Source: Stromatinia cepivora (taxonomy: Eukaryota > Ascomycota > Leotiomycetes > Helotiales > Sclerotiniaceae). From it: 64,000 nt of DNA. A model generated the notes under the pieces. It was not told the origin of the DNA, ran no database searches, and worked only from the letters and a program-made list of their open reading frames with translations. Numbering within the stretch: position 1 is the stretch's first letter; each line of letters opens with the position of its first letter. The translations under genes were made by a program, and so were the position numbers. Positions 12,046-24,920 of the stretch are shown piece by piece. The stretch spans positions 434,001 to 498,000 of the forward strand of contig RCTD01000006.1 in the NCBI GenBank assembly GCA_014898415.1. Direction: 5' to 3'.

Positions 12046-12994
12046 GTTCTTTTGCTTCAGGAATAACGGGTAGTGGGATGCTTGGGAATGGTTGGGGATG
12101 AGTGAGTGGAGGGGGGAAGATATAGGAAGGGGTTTATGTTGAATGTTGGGGTGTTGGAGTTGGCTGGCTAGAGGTGCGTGGGTGGATGAGTGTGGATGGT
12201 TTGGTTTTCGTACATACCTTGCTTGACTCCTTTCTGAATGGATAGGTGTTTTTTGATGCTGGGATGATTAAAATAGTTTATTTCGTTGGGAAAGATAGAA
12301 AATATTAAGATGGTTTGAAGATTTTAGTGGGAGTTGGTTTTGAGGTGATGAATGAATGAGGGGCAATTTATTGATATTTATTATATCTACAACCACTCAC
12401 TTCTATATAACTTCCATACAAAAATTCATTTTATATAGATAGTAATTTCAAATTCCTCTTACAAACATACATACAGACCTCCCCGAGCGAGGCTTCTCCA
12501 AATCCATCACAATCGGTATTCAAGTGCTTTCTCTTCATATTTATTTTATCATGGATTTTGAATGTGGGCGTACGTGCTCCGTATATGCGGGTAGATATTA
12601 AATAACCCTTGTATGTTGTTACAAATATGGGAATATGATTGGTTCGTCTACGAGTATGATCAACTGCACATTCTTCATTCTTTCTTCTTTTTTGTGGGTG
12701 GTAAGGTGGAGATATATGGGATTGGATGGTGAATTAGCTGTGAGGTTGTCAGCTGTAATGTATTGAATTCACTTATAGTATTATATCGGTACCTACCAAT
12801 TGATAGAATTAGTGAATTAATTCCCCCTATCACCCTTTAATTAAATTTTCACCCTGAAAATGCCGAGGTCGCTAATAGGCTTAGGAACCGAATGTAAGAT
12901 CTTACTTTGCACGACGCGGACTTCGCTCGCTTCAAAATCGGTGCAACGTGCACTTACCATCTGATCTATATTGTCAAAAGAATTGGAGTTTGAC
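12046..12994. other. Intergenic region between tRNA-Ile and 5S rRNA
   Basis: About 950 bp of AT-rich sequence with a G-rich patch right after the tRNA. Nothing recognisable was seen. Confidence 0.5.
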
Positions 12995-13113
12995 ACATAC
13001 GACCATAGACTGAAGAGAATTGGGCATCCCGTCCGCTCTGCCATACACAAGCTTCAGATCGGTGGATTAGTAGTTGGGTGGGTGACCACCAGCGAATCCC
13101 CACTGTTGTATGT
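12995..13113 (+). rRNA. 5S ribosomal RNA (dispersed copy)
   Basis: 119 nt with the fungal 5S architecture: ACATACGACCATAG at the 5' end pairs with GTTGTATGT at the 3' end (helix I). The conserved blocks GGGCATCCCGTCCGCTCTGCC, GATTAGTAGTTGGGTGGGTG and ACCACCAGCGAATCCCCA are present and contain the internal Pol III promoter. The helix II/III strands CTGAAG and CTTCAG are perfectly complementary although they differ from the sequence I expect in related fungi. Single 5S genes scattered among protein genes are normal for Pezizomycotina. It ends 41 bp from the stop codon of the F-box pseudogene on the other strand. Confidence 0.93.
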
Positions 13114-13154
13114 CAACTTGCTTTTTTGCACTTTTTGAATTCCTATTTTTGATA

Positions 13155-16124
13155 TCATCTTTTCTTCTTTTGGTCTGCTTTTTGCATTTTGCCTGTGCCA
13201 CATGCTTTATTCAAGATACAGAGTACACGGTCAAACATAGTGTTGAATTCCCAAATAGCCTCTGCCATCACACTCTTAAGCTTATAATGATATACACCTT
13301 GAAGTTCTTGTTCACAACCCTCCACCATGCTTGGACCCCATTTAATCATCCTACGATTTGTCATTATTGTTATGCCTTCAACCTGTGACAGACAAGACCG
13401 CGACTTTTGTTTGCAAATGGGTTTGACCGTTGTAACTTCCAAGTCCACGATTTGCTCGCCTTCTTCCAGAGTATACGTAGTACCAGCCCCTGTCCATTGT
13501 CCAAGCAGGTCAGGATGGCTTGGATCGTTGTTTGAGCGGAACAGGAGGCCAGTAACCTGCCCAGCGCGGCGGTACTTCGACATCTTTGGGTTAATAGATG
13601 CTTGAACTGACAGATACTTCTTCCCCAGAGGTACACGGGACTGATATTGACCATGATTCTTAATTCCACCAAGGGGCATATCCTGGAGTTGACCCTCAAG
13701 AGCCAACTTGGTAACAAAGGTTTTCGGAAGAATCTTGGAAGATGTTACTGAGGTCGTTGGTACGACTTCAAAGCAGTGCAGCTCACTGGAAGGGGCCTGT
13801 AATCGAGATGAGCTTGTGAAGTTGTGATCAAAGATATTTAGAGAGTAGCAAACCCTAAAACAACCGCAGAACCCGATAATATATCCACTATTCAAAACCT
13901 TATACTCGATACACTCGTATGATACAATTGCATCTATCGATAGTGGAGGAAAGACATTACTTGTTCTACCAATGTTGGTAGTGAACTACAAGATTATGTT
14001 AGGGCATATAAAGAAATAATTTGCAGAGAAAAGTAACTCAACCTGTAATTGACAGACCAAAGAATCGATCTTGTAGACTGTGATTTTAATCAATCGCTCT
14101 CCCACATCGAGAAAAAATGCCAATGAAGCAGCGTCGTGGGTAGAACCCCACACGGTTTCGGTACCTGTATCATAGAGGAATCCAATTCCAGTGATACCAG
14201 CAGAGCATCCCAAGGGACTATAAACTTTGATCGCAATAAGGATTCCCTTTCCTTGGTCTATAAAATAAGTTGAAGCTGGTGCAAATGATGCATTCTGTAG
14301 TCTAGTCTATATAAAGCAGCAACATCATCTTCATGAATAGAAGGTGTGGTTGAAAGGCGAGGATGCTTCCAGAAAATACCATCGAATTTATCTTGTCTCT
14401 CGACATCCATGGAAATTTTCACCATTCGCATAGCCTAGAAAATTGTTAGAGACATCTCATTAACATAGAAAAATCAAAGTGACCAGGCTTACGTCAAGGC
14501 CAAGGTGAACCCCCTTGAGATTTTTCAAAGGCCATCTAGCAATCGCGATTTTAGTTCTGTAGCTAGGTGTGAGGCTGTCAAGATATTCTTGCGGATATGT
14601 ATCGACCGTAATTGCCTCAAATCCTAATTGACTGAAAACCAACCATAAACAAGTAGGAGAAACCATAGAAGCAACGCGCCTTTCCGGCTTATCTACAACA
14701 TAGCCCACATTGATATATCCGCCATCGTGAAACTCAAAACTTAGGCCGGAGATCAATCTCCGATTTGAAAAAAGGATATAGGATGGTGTGATGGTACAAA
14801 GTCGAGATCTATTGTCCAGACATACATACCTATGTGTCAACTCTCGACAACCTTCGGAATCATATTTTTGGGCTAAGCAACTTGCAACATAGCCTGGTGA
14901 TATATGGCCTTGAGGTATAACACTATCATCACATAGAACACGGTTAGGCTCCTGGACAGCATATAACAGATCAGTCAGATCAACAACAAGCCCCCAGGTT
15001 CTCTTCCGATTTCGTAGATTGATCTTGTTTGGACCTCCCCTCAGTCCTGATTCCATTCTGAAAAACTAATCTTTCCAAGAATATGATGATGGACGGATCG
15101 ATCGCGCGGAACCAGTCTCGCTGTGAGCCCAGAACCTAGACTCCCAAAATAACGTTGGTAGATTTCGAATGTCTCCTCCATATCGTCTAAAAAGTGTCGC
15201 ACTGGCCTGTAGTAGGTTTCGAGTATCACAGAAATCAAGGATGCATAGGATTGATTCGAGTACCTCATTCGGAAGGCAATGAATGTCAAGACGCCCTTTT
15301 CTTTCGCTACAAATGCTTCCCGAATACGGAATACTAGCAGGAGAAAGAAGTAGACTGAGACCAGCCCACAAATTTTTGAGAGTTGGTATCATGCCTTTAT
15401 TTTTTGTCGACACCTGTGATGAGGAAAAGGGATGACCAAAGCACTGTTGATTCCAAGCCTCTTCATTTTGAGCCTCAAAATTTAAAGGGCTAATGAGAAT
15501 AGATAATTTTGCTTTATTAGCAGGTACAACACCCTCACTGAGATTATCTGGGTCTTTCTCGTTCGAGTAAGAACCTAAAAGTTCCCCGAAATAATAGTTA
15601 TGACCCCATCGCAAAGCACGAGCACTCCTTTGATAATGGATACTTTCGAAAATGTTGAATAGCGTTCGAGCGTCATGATCAAGAAACGTCTTGCGATGGC
15701 TTTCCTAGAATATGACCAAACAAGAGGTGTGGAATGGGTAGCAGGAGTCCTGGATCTCGTCCAATAAGCTGCGTCGATAGCAGAACCGATTAAATTCATG
15801 TAGAGGTATGGGTAGGTTGATGGGCATTGCATCGTCATCGATGTAGCCTCTTCCACTAAGAACTAGACGGTCTTCAAACCAACATACTATATATACCAAC
15901 ATCAACTCACTTCTTGATTATAGAGGGACTAACTTACCTGCAGAAATGTCTTTACTCCATTGGGGAAAATCACTATCGTGAGGTGCCAGGACTAGACCAC
16001 AGATACGACAGGAGTCGCCCATGAGCTGCGAAGTATCAAGAAGTAAATCCTTTGAGGAGGAGTGTACACATTCGCATGCCGAACAACCAATGCTATAGAA
16101 GAGTTCACACGGCCAACTGAACAC
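13155..16124 (-). pseudogene. Decayed F-box protein gene (C-terminal region like fungal DUF7600 proteins)
   Basis: Exons at 15938-16124, 14493-15886, 14043-14434 and 13155-13985 would encode about 932 aa once three lesions are discounted. The middle carries an F-box, LDIHCLPNEVLESILCILDF, followed by FWESRFW and NRKRTWGLVVDLTDLLY, then SPLGCSAGITGIGFLYDT, a layout I associate with fungal F-box/DUF7600 proteins (family name from memory, moderately sure). Lesions: in-frame TAG at 15705-15707, in-frame TAG at 15063-15065 (between SWKD and FFRMESGL), and a tandem 5-bp duplication at 14298-14307 that shifts the frame. Removing 5 bp makes that exon an exact multiple of three and rejoins ALYRL to QNASFAPASTYF. 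Both stop codons lie in frames open on either side, so intron explanations are weak. F-box proteins recruit substrates to SCF ubiquitin ligases. Confidence 0.85.
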
Positions 16125-16559
16125 ACTGGCCAGCTGAAGGCCTAAGCCTAATTAGGTGACACATTAGCAGAATTCTATTATTAGGGGTACTTTCGAATTG
16201 AATATAGGCTATCGAGTGCTGAATATATTTAGGCGGTGACCTAATTAAGTTAGACCTTTCAGTTGACAGGTGGTCTGAGCTTCTATTTTTTGTCAGCCTA
16301 CCAGATTGACTTATTAGCCTTTCAAAAAGAAACTGTGTTTACTCATCTGGGGAAACTTTTGTTATTACCCTACTCAAATTACAGAAGCTAATGCCACTTT
16401 CATCTGTGCTTCTATGATTGCTGCTAGGCCAGCAATGTCTTATCTATATCCCCAAAAGTTCATCTCCCGTACACGGTTAGCTTGGTCTCAATACATGAGC
16501 TCCAAGACAGACACCAAATCCAGTTCACGAAATGAGCATAAACCTGAGTTGAATAATCC
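16125..16559. other. Spacer between two decayed genes
   Basis: About 435 bp, AT-rich, no open frame with features. It may contain unrecognisable 5' parts of the adjacent transporter relic. Confidence 0.45.
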
Positions 16560-17329
16560 ATTTATGGAAGATTTTATACTCATTTCAACGTGAAATGGTT
16601 ATTTATTTCCGCTCTTCTTACCTTTGAGATTGGGTCTATCATTTGTGTCACGGCATCCAGCTCTAAAGTCCTAATTATAGGACGGGCCATCTCAGGTATG
16701 GGTGCTTCTGGCATCTTTTATGGGGGGTTGACTATCAGCCATGGCTTGGTTAGACCTAATATGAATATGCGACCATTATACATTTCAATCGTCAACAAGT
16801 GTTTACGGAATCGCAGCGATTGCAGGACCGCTACTTGGCGGTGTATTTACAGATTCAAAACGGCTTACTTGGCGTTTCTGCTTCTTTCTCAATCTCCGTG
16901 GATCTCTTGAAACCCTCCGCGTTAGTCTTGAGGAATACTAATCTAATATGTAATAGCATTTGGCGGACTCGCGATTCTTATAATTGCGCTACAATACAAG
17001 GTACCACCAAGGCGCCAACCCGAATTATCGGTGCAGCAGAAACTGCAACATATGGATTTTCTGGGTGCTGGGCTACTTATCGGTGCAATGACTTGTTTGC
17101 TTCTAGCGTTGAAAGATGGTGGCATAAATTCACCCTGGTCAAACTCGAAGAACTGGGGTTGTCTTGTCAGCTTTGGACTTCTGATAATCTCTTTTCTCGC
17201 CGTTGAGTTCAAACAAAAAGACGAGTATGTCCTAAGCTACAAGTCGGTGCTGCTGCCGGTGTGGCGCTTTTATGTAATGTAATTTTGAAATGGAATAAAA
17301 TGGAATGGAGAAAGGTAAAGGAAAAATAA
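16560..17329 (+). pseudogene. MFS multidrug-transporter relic (DHA2-like), truncated and internally deleted
   Basis: Recognisable family blocks appear in order: FNVKWLFISALLTFEIGSII, VLIIGRAISGMGASGIFYGG, then after a 1-base frame change near 16796 [20 protein letters not shown] and [10 protein letters not shown]. An intron at 16898-16956 (TACTAAT branch site) restores NLPFGGLAILIIA across the junction. LQHMDFLGAGLLIGAMTCLL and LLIISFLAVEFKQKDE follow. After about 17222 the middle and second half of a normal protein are missing; a stretch in another frame (17238-17329, ending MEWRKVKEK) resembles the C-terminal tail of such transporters, suggesting an internal deletion. The first membrane span is also absent. 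It cannot encode a working 14-span transporter. Confidence 0.8.
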
Positions 17330-17521
17330 AACCATAGCTATGAGATAATTATATCGCTATCAAGATGCTTCTCTAATTTGTGTGTATGATCTCTAAAACA
17401 AAATTGGTCTTGTAAAAATGCAACGAACAAATAGAAGATTGAAAACCATCACCTATCCTATGATACACCCGAGTAGACACAAATTTCCAATCTCGAGATT
17501 CTCGACATATCCAAACTTCCC

Positions 17522-20355
17522 TCAAGTATAAATCGTCTCAGTAATCGCATTAAAGCTCAACCCCTCCTTCGCAAAATCAACCCCATCCATAAACAACAAG
17601 GGCATCTCCACCAACATTCCCTTAACCCTACTCAACTCCTGCTTAACCTCCTCCACGCCTCCTGGGAATTCTTCTTTAACCACATGCCCATAAAGATATT
17701 TCGCGGGCTCTTTATCTTCTTCCTTCGTATCCTTTGGACTAGGGGATACAAAATACTGCTCGTAGAATTCATGATAATCATCCCAGTTTCTTACATTATC
17801 CGCGGGAATCGCATGGAATACTTTCGAGTAAACCTCGGTATTAGTTGCAGCGCGACCGTTCCAAAGATCAGTAAACTCGGGGGAGAATACATCTTGAACG
17901 GCGAGATCAAATTCAGAGCCCCAGTCATAATCATTGGGATCTTTGTTGATGGGCATGTAATTTGCATCCGGCGTGGTCCAATCCTGGGGCGCGATCATAC
18001 CAAGATGTTTTCTGAAAAGTTGTCTGCGGAGCGAAGTAGCGTATCTGGTGGCTTGAAATTCCTGGCCGTCCATATATGAATCGACTGTATTGGTATCTTC
18101 AATCACGATCGCGATTTCAGAGTCATGGCTACCAAGTTGAGAGCGATCGTTGAGATTGGCAGATCCACAGATTACCACGCGGTCATCCGCGATGAGGAGT
18201 TTGGTGTGGATATAGAGTTCTTCACTGACGAATGCATCGAGTTCCGCCTCGGGAGTGCCGTTCCATGGGATGGAAGTGATGGATGGTCCATTATCCATGT
18301 AGCACGTTGATACTGTGTCATATTCTTGTGAACGAGATGCAGCTCTTTGGTATTGGTCATACTCGTAATTTTCTTGGCCCGGACGAGCACCAGTTTCTTC
18401 ACCGTAACCACCATATCCGGCACCAACGACATCATCGTGCTCTTTTCTAGCACTTTCGTAACTGACGCCACTTTCTTCCTCAGCTCGAGACATTGTAGTG
18501 CTATCGTTGAGTCTATCGTAGTTTCTCAAGTTGTAGAATCGGATGTATTCCTTTGGATCAGGTACTCCAGCATTAGCAACTGTTTCCATAATAGAGTTAC
18601 CACCACGACAGATGGAACTATATTGATACTCCATGATCGCACGAGTTCCCAAGGCATCATCTCCTTGGAGATCACCAGCAAAAGCAGGCACGGCTGGCAT
18701 GCAGACAATGGCTTTGTATTGCTCGCCATTTCGATAGGCACGAATGATTCTTTCTGCAATGGCAGCTCCGATTTTGTTTTCGACAGGATGTTGTTCATCG
18801 GAACAGGCAGTGATGAAAAATTGATTCTCGATGTAGATAAAGTGTTGACTACGATTAATAATCTCAATGTAGGCATTGGCGATCGAGTGCTATCGTAATT
18901 AGTAAATTGCATGAATTATTTTGATGGATCGAATTACCTCAGTGGCAACTCCATTGCTCCATTCAGTACAACTTCTTACGAGTTGAATAGAAACACCATT
19001 TTGATCGCTTCCGTTACCCGAGCTGCCTCCAAAGCCGCCAAAGAAGGTGCCTGCACGATGGATTGTTTCTGAAATTGCACCTCCTGCAGTTGAACCGACA
19101 TTTGAACCATCTTCATTATAATATCCATCAGGAATCTCATTAGGAGTCAAAGATAATGCTGTATATCTAGTGTCTTCGGTATTGTATTTTTCCCTGAGAA
19201 TAAAGTTCCATCTTTGGACAAAGTGAGCTCGGAGATCCTCGACTTTGAAGTGTTAGTTAATGTAACTATTGGAGTGGTGCAAATATCTTTAAAAGTATTG
19301 GTATTTCAGAAAATTCACTTACCAACTGGTCCTGTCAATGACATGGACAAATCCTGCAGCGGAAGTCAGACCTTATGTTATAGCGCCACATTTGAAATCC
19401 AGTAATACACACCGACCAACCCATTCTAGAATACTTGGTACGATCAAGCTTGTTATCTTGCCAGTTTGCAACGTCCTGGAAATCATATACTCTCGCGTTG
19501 TTGAAATCTTGACCGGGGAAGAGAATATTATCCAAGTCACTTGGGTGAGCATCAGAAATTGGGTGCTGATTCACATCCCATCTTCCAAAGCACAAATCGA
19601 GACCTCCCATAAAGGCGACTTTGCTATCAACAAGACAAAGTTTTTCGTGGTGTGCCCAATATAAGATAACATCATTTCGAGCTCCATATAATGCCTTAAT
19701 GCTATCTTCGGGAAGTTTGGCAAGATCGAAATCTTTCAAGCTGAAATTCTTCAAGTCGGTGAGGATTTCCGATTCAACGTGAATGCCACTCGGAATATGG
19801 TCAGGATGACGAAATACTGAGATATTGGGATGGACCTCTAAAGCTTTCTTAGTGTGCTCAGAGCATACTGAGATTATGATTAGTCTACGTGATATGTGGC
19901 CAGAAATGAAGATTAAACATACATGTCAACACCTTGGTAACCTCCTTGTAAATGATGATGTTAACTTTCACGCCTCTCTCAGCGGCGGCCAAAAGCATGC
20001 GGTCAATTCTATATTCTTCATTTGCCGATGGAGGTCTTCTCAAGTAAAGTTCAGGAGTGAGCCACCAATCAAGGATCCAGATACTCTCTTGAGCCTCTTC
20101 CAAGGCAACAGATACAGCCCACATATATGCACACCCATCAATGTGCCATTTAATATCATGGCCAGACCTTGGCGGAGCGAAACTGCCAAATCTGTTCTTA
20201 TTTCCATGTATATGAAGTGCATGGCATGCCTCTCCGAGATGAGTGTGGCTATGTTTCTCGCCGTCTGAAAGCCCTACGATCTTGGAAAACTCCCTCTCGA
20301 CTTCATTTACGAGACCGCCGATAGCAGATTCAGCAGCGTGGAAAAAGTGAGACAT
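17522..20355 (-). CDS. Phospholipase D with two HKD motifs
   Basis: Five exons (19923-20355, 19413-19867, 19323-19353, 18938-19242, 17522-18889) give 863 aa. Exon 3 is only 31 nt but keeps phase and restores the block GWSDLSMSLTGPVVEDLRAH. Two catalytic HxKxxxxD motifs are intact: HEKLCLVD (His218, Lys220, Asp225) and HTKLLIADD (His636, Lys638, Asp643). Supporting family blocks are ILDWWLTPELYLRRP, FVQRWNFILREKYN, YIENQFFI and CGSANLNDRSQLGSHDSEIA. The enzyme hydrolyses phosphatidylcholine to phosphatidic acid and choline. It lacks the PX and PH domains of yeast Spo14, as do the shorter fungal PldA-type enzymes, so membrane recruitment must differ. The start at 20355 is the first ATG, followed by an amphipathic N-terminus. 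Confidence 0.96.
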
Positions 20356-21376
20356 ATTGAGCAATATTTAGGACCTGATTGATGATTTGAAAGAAGCTTT
20401 GAGGATGAGCTTGGTTTATGTAGATACGAAAGTGTACTCGTAGCTATAGTGGGGTTTCGTGGGCCGGTGGAGTGATTTTGGTGGGGCAGCTCAATAGCTT
20501 CAAACTGCAAAGTTGGTGAATGTACACCGTTGATATCGGCGACAATATTGTTAGTGAATCTAGTTGTAACAAGTCTCTGTCAATGCTCATCAAATTGTGG
20601 GTTTTTGTTACTTATTATGTGTCTGTCAGTGAAGAAAAGAGATCTGTGTTTGATCGGTACTCATTTTGTTTCACATATAACTTTTGGCTGATGCGAGACG
20701 TACGGACGGTGTGGACCTGCAGCTGGAATGCTGGAATATGTGTGCATCACCATGCCATTCGTTGGCATAACCATGCTATAGGGTTCAAGAAGCTTTCAGT
20801 CTATCCGTACGTATGATTGGTTCAAGTGGAACGTTGCCCAAGGGAAGTATATTCTTATTCGTAGCTGATGCATGACAGCTCAGCTAAAGCTTGTAGTCCA
20901 ATCTACGCATCGAATGACATTCGGGTTGACCCTTGATGAAACAGGTTGGATCAGACATGTATGTGAAGGGAATAACAGCAATACTACGTTTGCATGAGAA
21001 ACCAACTTACGCCGGATTATTCTAGTGTTTGTACAAAACCCCGAATAAAAAACCCTCCTTACTTGGACTCGATTCCCCTAAGCACCAGATATTCCGGAAA
21101 CGCTGTCTATGCAGATTTTCCCAGTAAATATCGAGAGTACTTGAGCCGGAGGTCCCTGGAAGCTCTGTACAGTTCAAGCTCATCAATCATATTATCAACA
21201 CTGATATCACTACTCATCGTGATTTGACTTTACCAAGAGACCGAATAAATGCGCTTGCATTGATGCCGTACTCTTATATTCTTATAATCGCCTGGTCTCG
21301 AACATTGTCAATTGATGTAATATGGCGAAGGGGACTTTGGTTAATATCTTGTATTAATGTATTCTTGTGAAGGCAA
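20356..21376. other. Upstream region of phospholipase D
   Basis: About 1 kb. Open frames at 20520-20816 and 20994-21227 show no domain, signal peptide or splice support. It probably contains the phospholipase promoter. Confidence 0.5.
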
Positions 21377-21718
21377 GTTAAGTGAAGAGTTAAGTGAAGA
21401 GTTAAGTGAAGAGTTAAGTGAAGAGTTAAGTGAAGAGTTAAGTGAAGAGTTAAGTGAAGAGTTAAGTGAAGAGTTAAGTGAAGAGTTAAGTGAAGAGTTA
21501 AGTGAAGAGTTAAGTGAAGAGTTAAGTGAAGAGTTAAGTGAAGAGTTAAGTGAAGAGTTAAGTGAAGAGTTAAGTGAAGAGTTAAGTGAAGAGTTAAGTG
21601 AAGAGTTAAGTGAAGAGTTAAGTGAAGAGTTAAGTGAAGAGTTAAGTGAAGAGTTAAGTGAAGAGTTAAGTGAAGAGTTAAGTGAAGAGTTAAGTGAAGA
21701 GTTAAGTGAAGAGTTAAG
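21377..21718. repeat. Perfect 12-bp minisatellite, about 28.5 copies
   Basis: The unit GTTAAGTGAAGA repeats head to tail for 342 bp with no visible substitution or indel. Because 12 is a multiple of three, both strands stay open: plus reads as repeated Leu-Ser-Glu-Glu (frame 21357-21722, 28 units), minus as repeated Asn-Ser-Ser-Leu (21341-21757). Neither frame has other support as a gene. The array lies between the divergent flank of phospholipase D and the 3' side of the GMC oxidoreductase gene. Perfect uniformity means recent expansion or strong homogenisation. Confidence 0.97.
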
Positions 21719-22194
21719 ATGAAATGAAAGCCCGAGTTTTGGATCGCTTATAGGCATGCACCTGCCTATATCGGAGAATATGTTAGCGTATTTTTAGCAA
21801 ATATGCCCCCAAAGTTACAGACGACAAAGTTCTATCAACATATTTCACTACATTCGAGTGCGATAAAGATCTTACTTACATCCTCAAGAGATCTCGCCGA
21901 GACAATATAAAAACAGACTCATTCTTTACGACAACGATAATAAATCTCAATCATATCATCTGGATTGGGCATTTACATACGTTCATTCTAAAAGCACCAA
22001 ACATCATGACTTTAAGTCTTTCCAATATTGTTCACGAAAATAATCACGTCGTGGTAGGTTAATGTGTGCTATTTTATTTTGATTTCTTGATTCTGCATCA
22101 TCAAGAAGAACGATAGTATAGAATGGATATAATTGTTCTCTTGCATTCATTTCTAATACTCAGCCTATCGTCACAACCTTCGTTCTTACCAGCC
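21719..22194. other. 3' flank of GMC oxidoreductase
   Basis: About 475 bp of AT-rich sequence between the minisatellite and the GMC stop codon. No gene seen. Confidence 0.5.
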
Positions 22195-24467
<2,273 letters not shown>

Positions 24468-24920
24468 AGAAGAGTGTGTACGCAATAACAGTAGAACACT
24501 TCAATAGTCGCACCTAGAGCTAAAGGGTGGATATCCAACTTAAATATTTAGGGCAAGCGAACATCTTCACCTGAGGCTACATTGCCAAGTCAAGCCTGCA
24601 TGCAGCCCTCCTTACCTCAACTTTACCCGGGTTGCAGTAAGTCTGAAGACTGAATCTCATTGGCGGACAGATTTCTCAAAAGAGTATTTGGGCTACGAAC
24701 AAACTAATTATCCAGCAAATCGCAGAACGCAAAACTTCCCAGAATGGATTGAGAGGATATATTCCAATACGCCCATGCTGACATCTCCCGCCACGAAGAT
24801 GCAGGACGGCTTATCTAGTCAAGTAAGTCTCCATTACAGAAAAAGCCTTTACCTAAAGGCCAATAAATCCCATAATATGATTACCAGACTGGAAGATACG
24901 CATGACCCATTCCCGCGGCA
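24468..24920. other. Promoter region of GMC gene / 3' flank of reductase gene
   Basis: About 450 bp separate the GMC start from the reductase stop codon on the same strand. No coding frame seen. Confidence 0.5.

Noticed and set aside
12841..12994. Possible extra structured RNA directly upstream of the 5S gene
   Set aside because: No tRNA, snRNA or 5S motifs could be aligned there.
20520..21227. Two plus-strand frames upstream of phospholipase D
   Set aside because: No features and no plausible splicing into a gene; likely chance frames in promoter DNA.
21341..21757. Open frame of repeated Asn-Ser-Ser-Leu on the minus strand and repeated Leu-Ser-Glu-Glu on the plus strand
   Set aside because: Both follow automatically from a 12-bp repeat without stops; there is no promoter, splice or domain support, so I list only the repeat.
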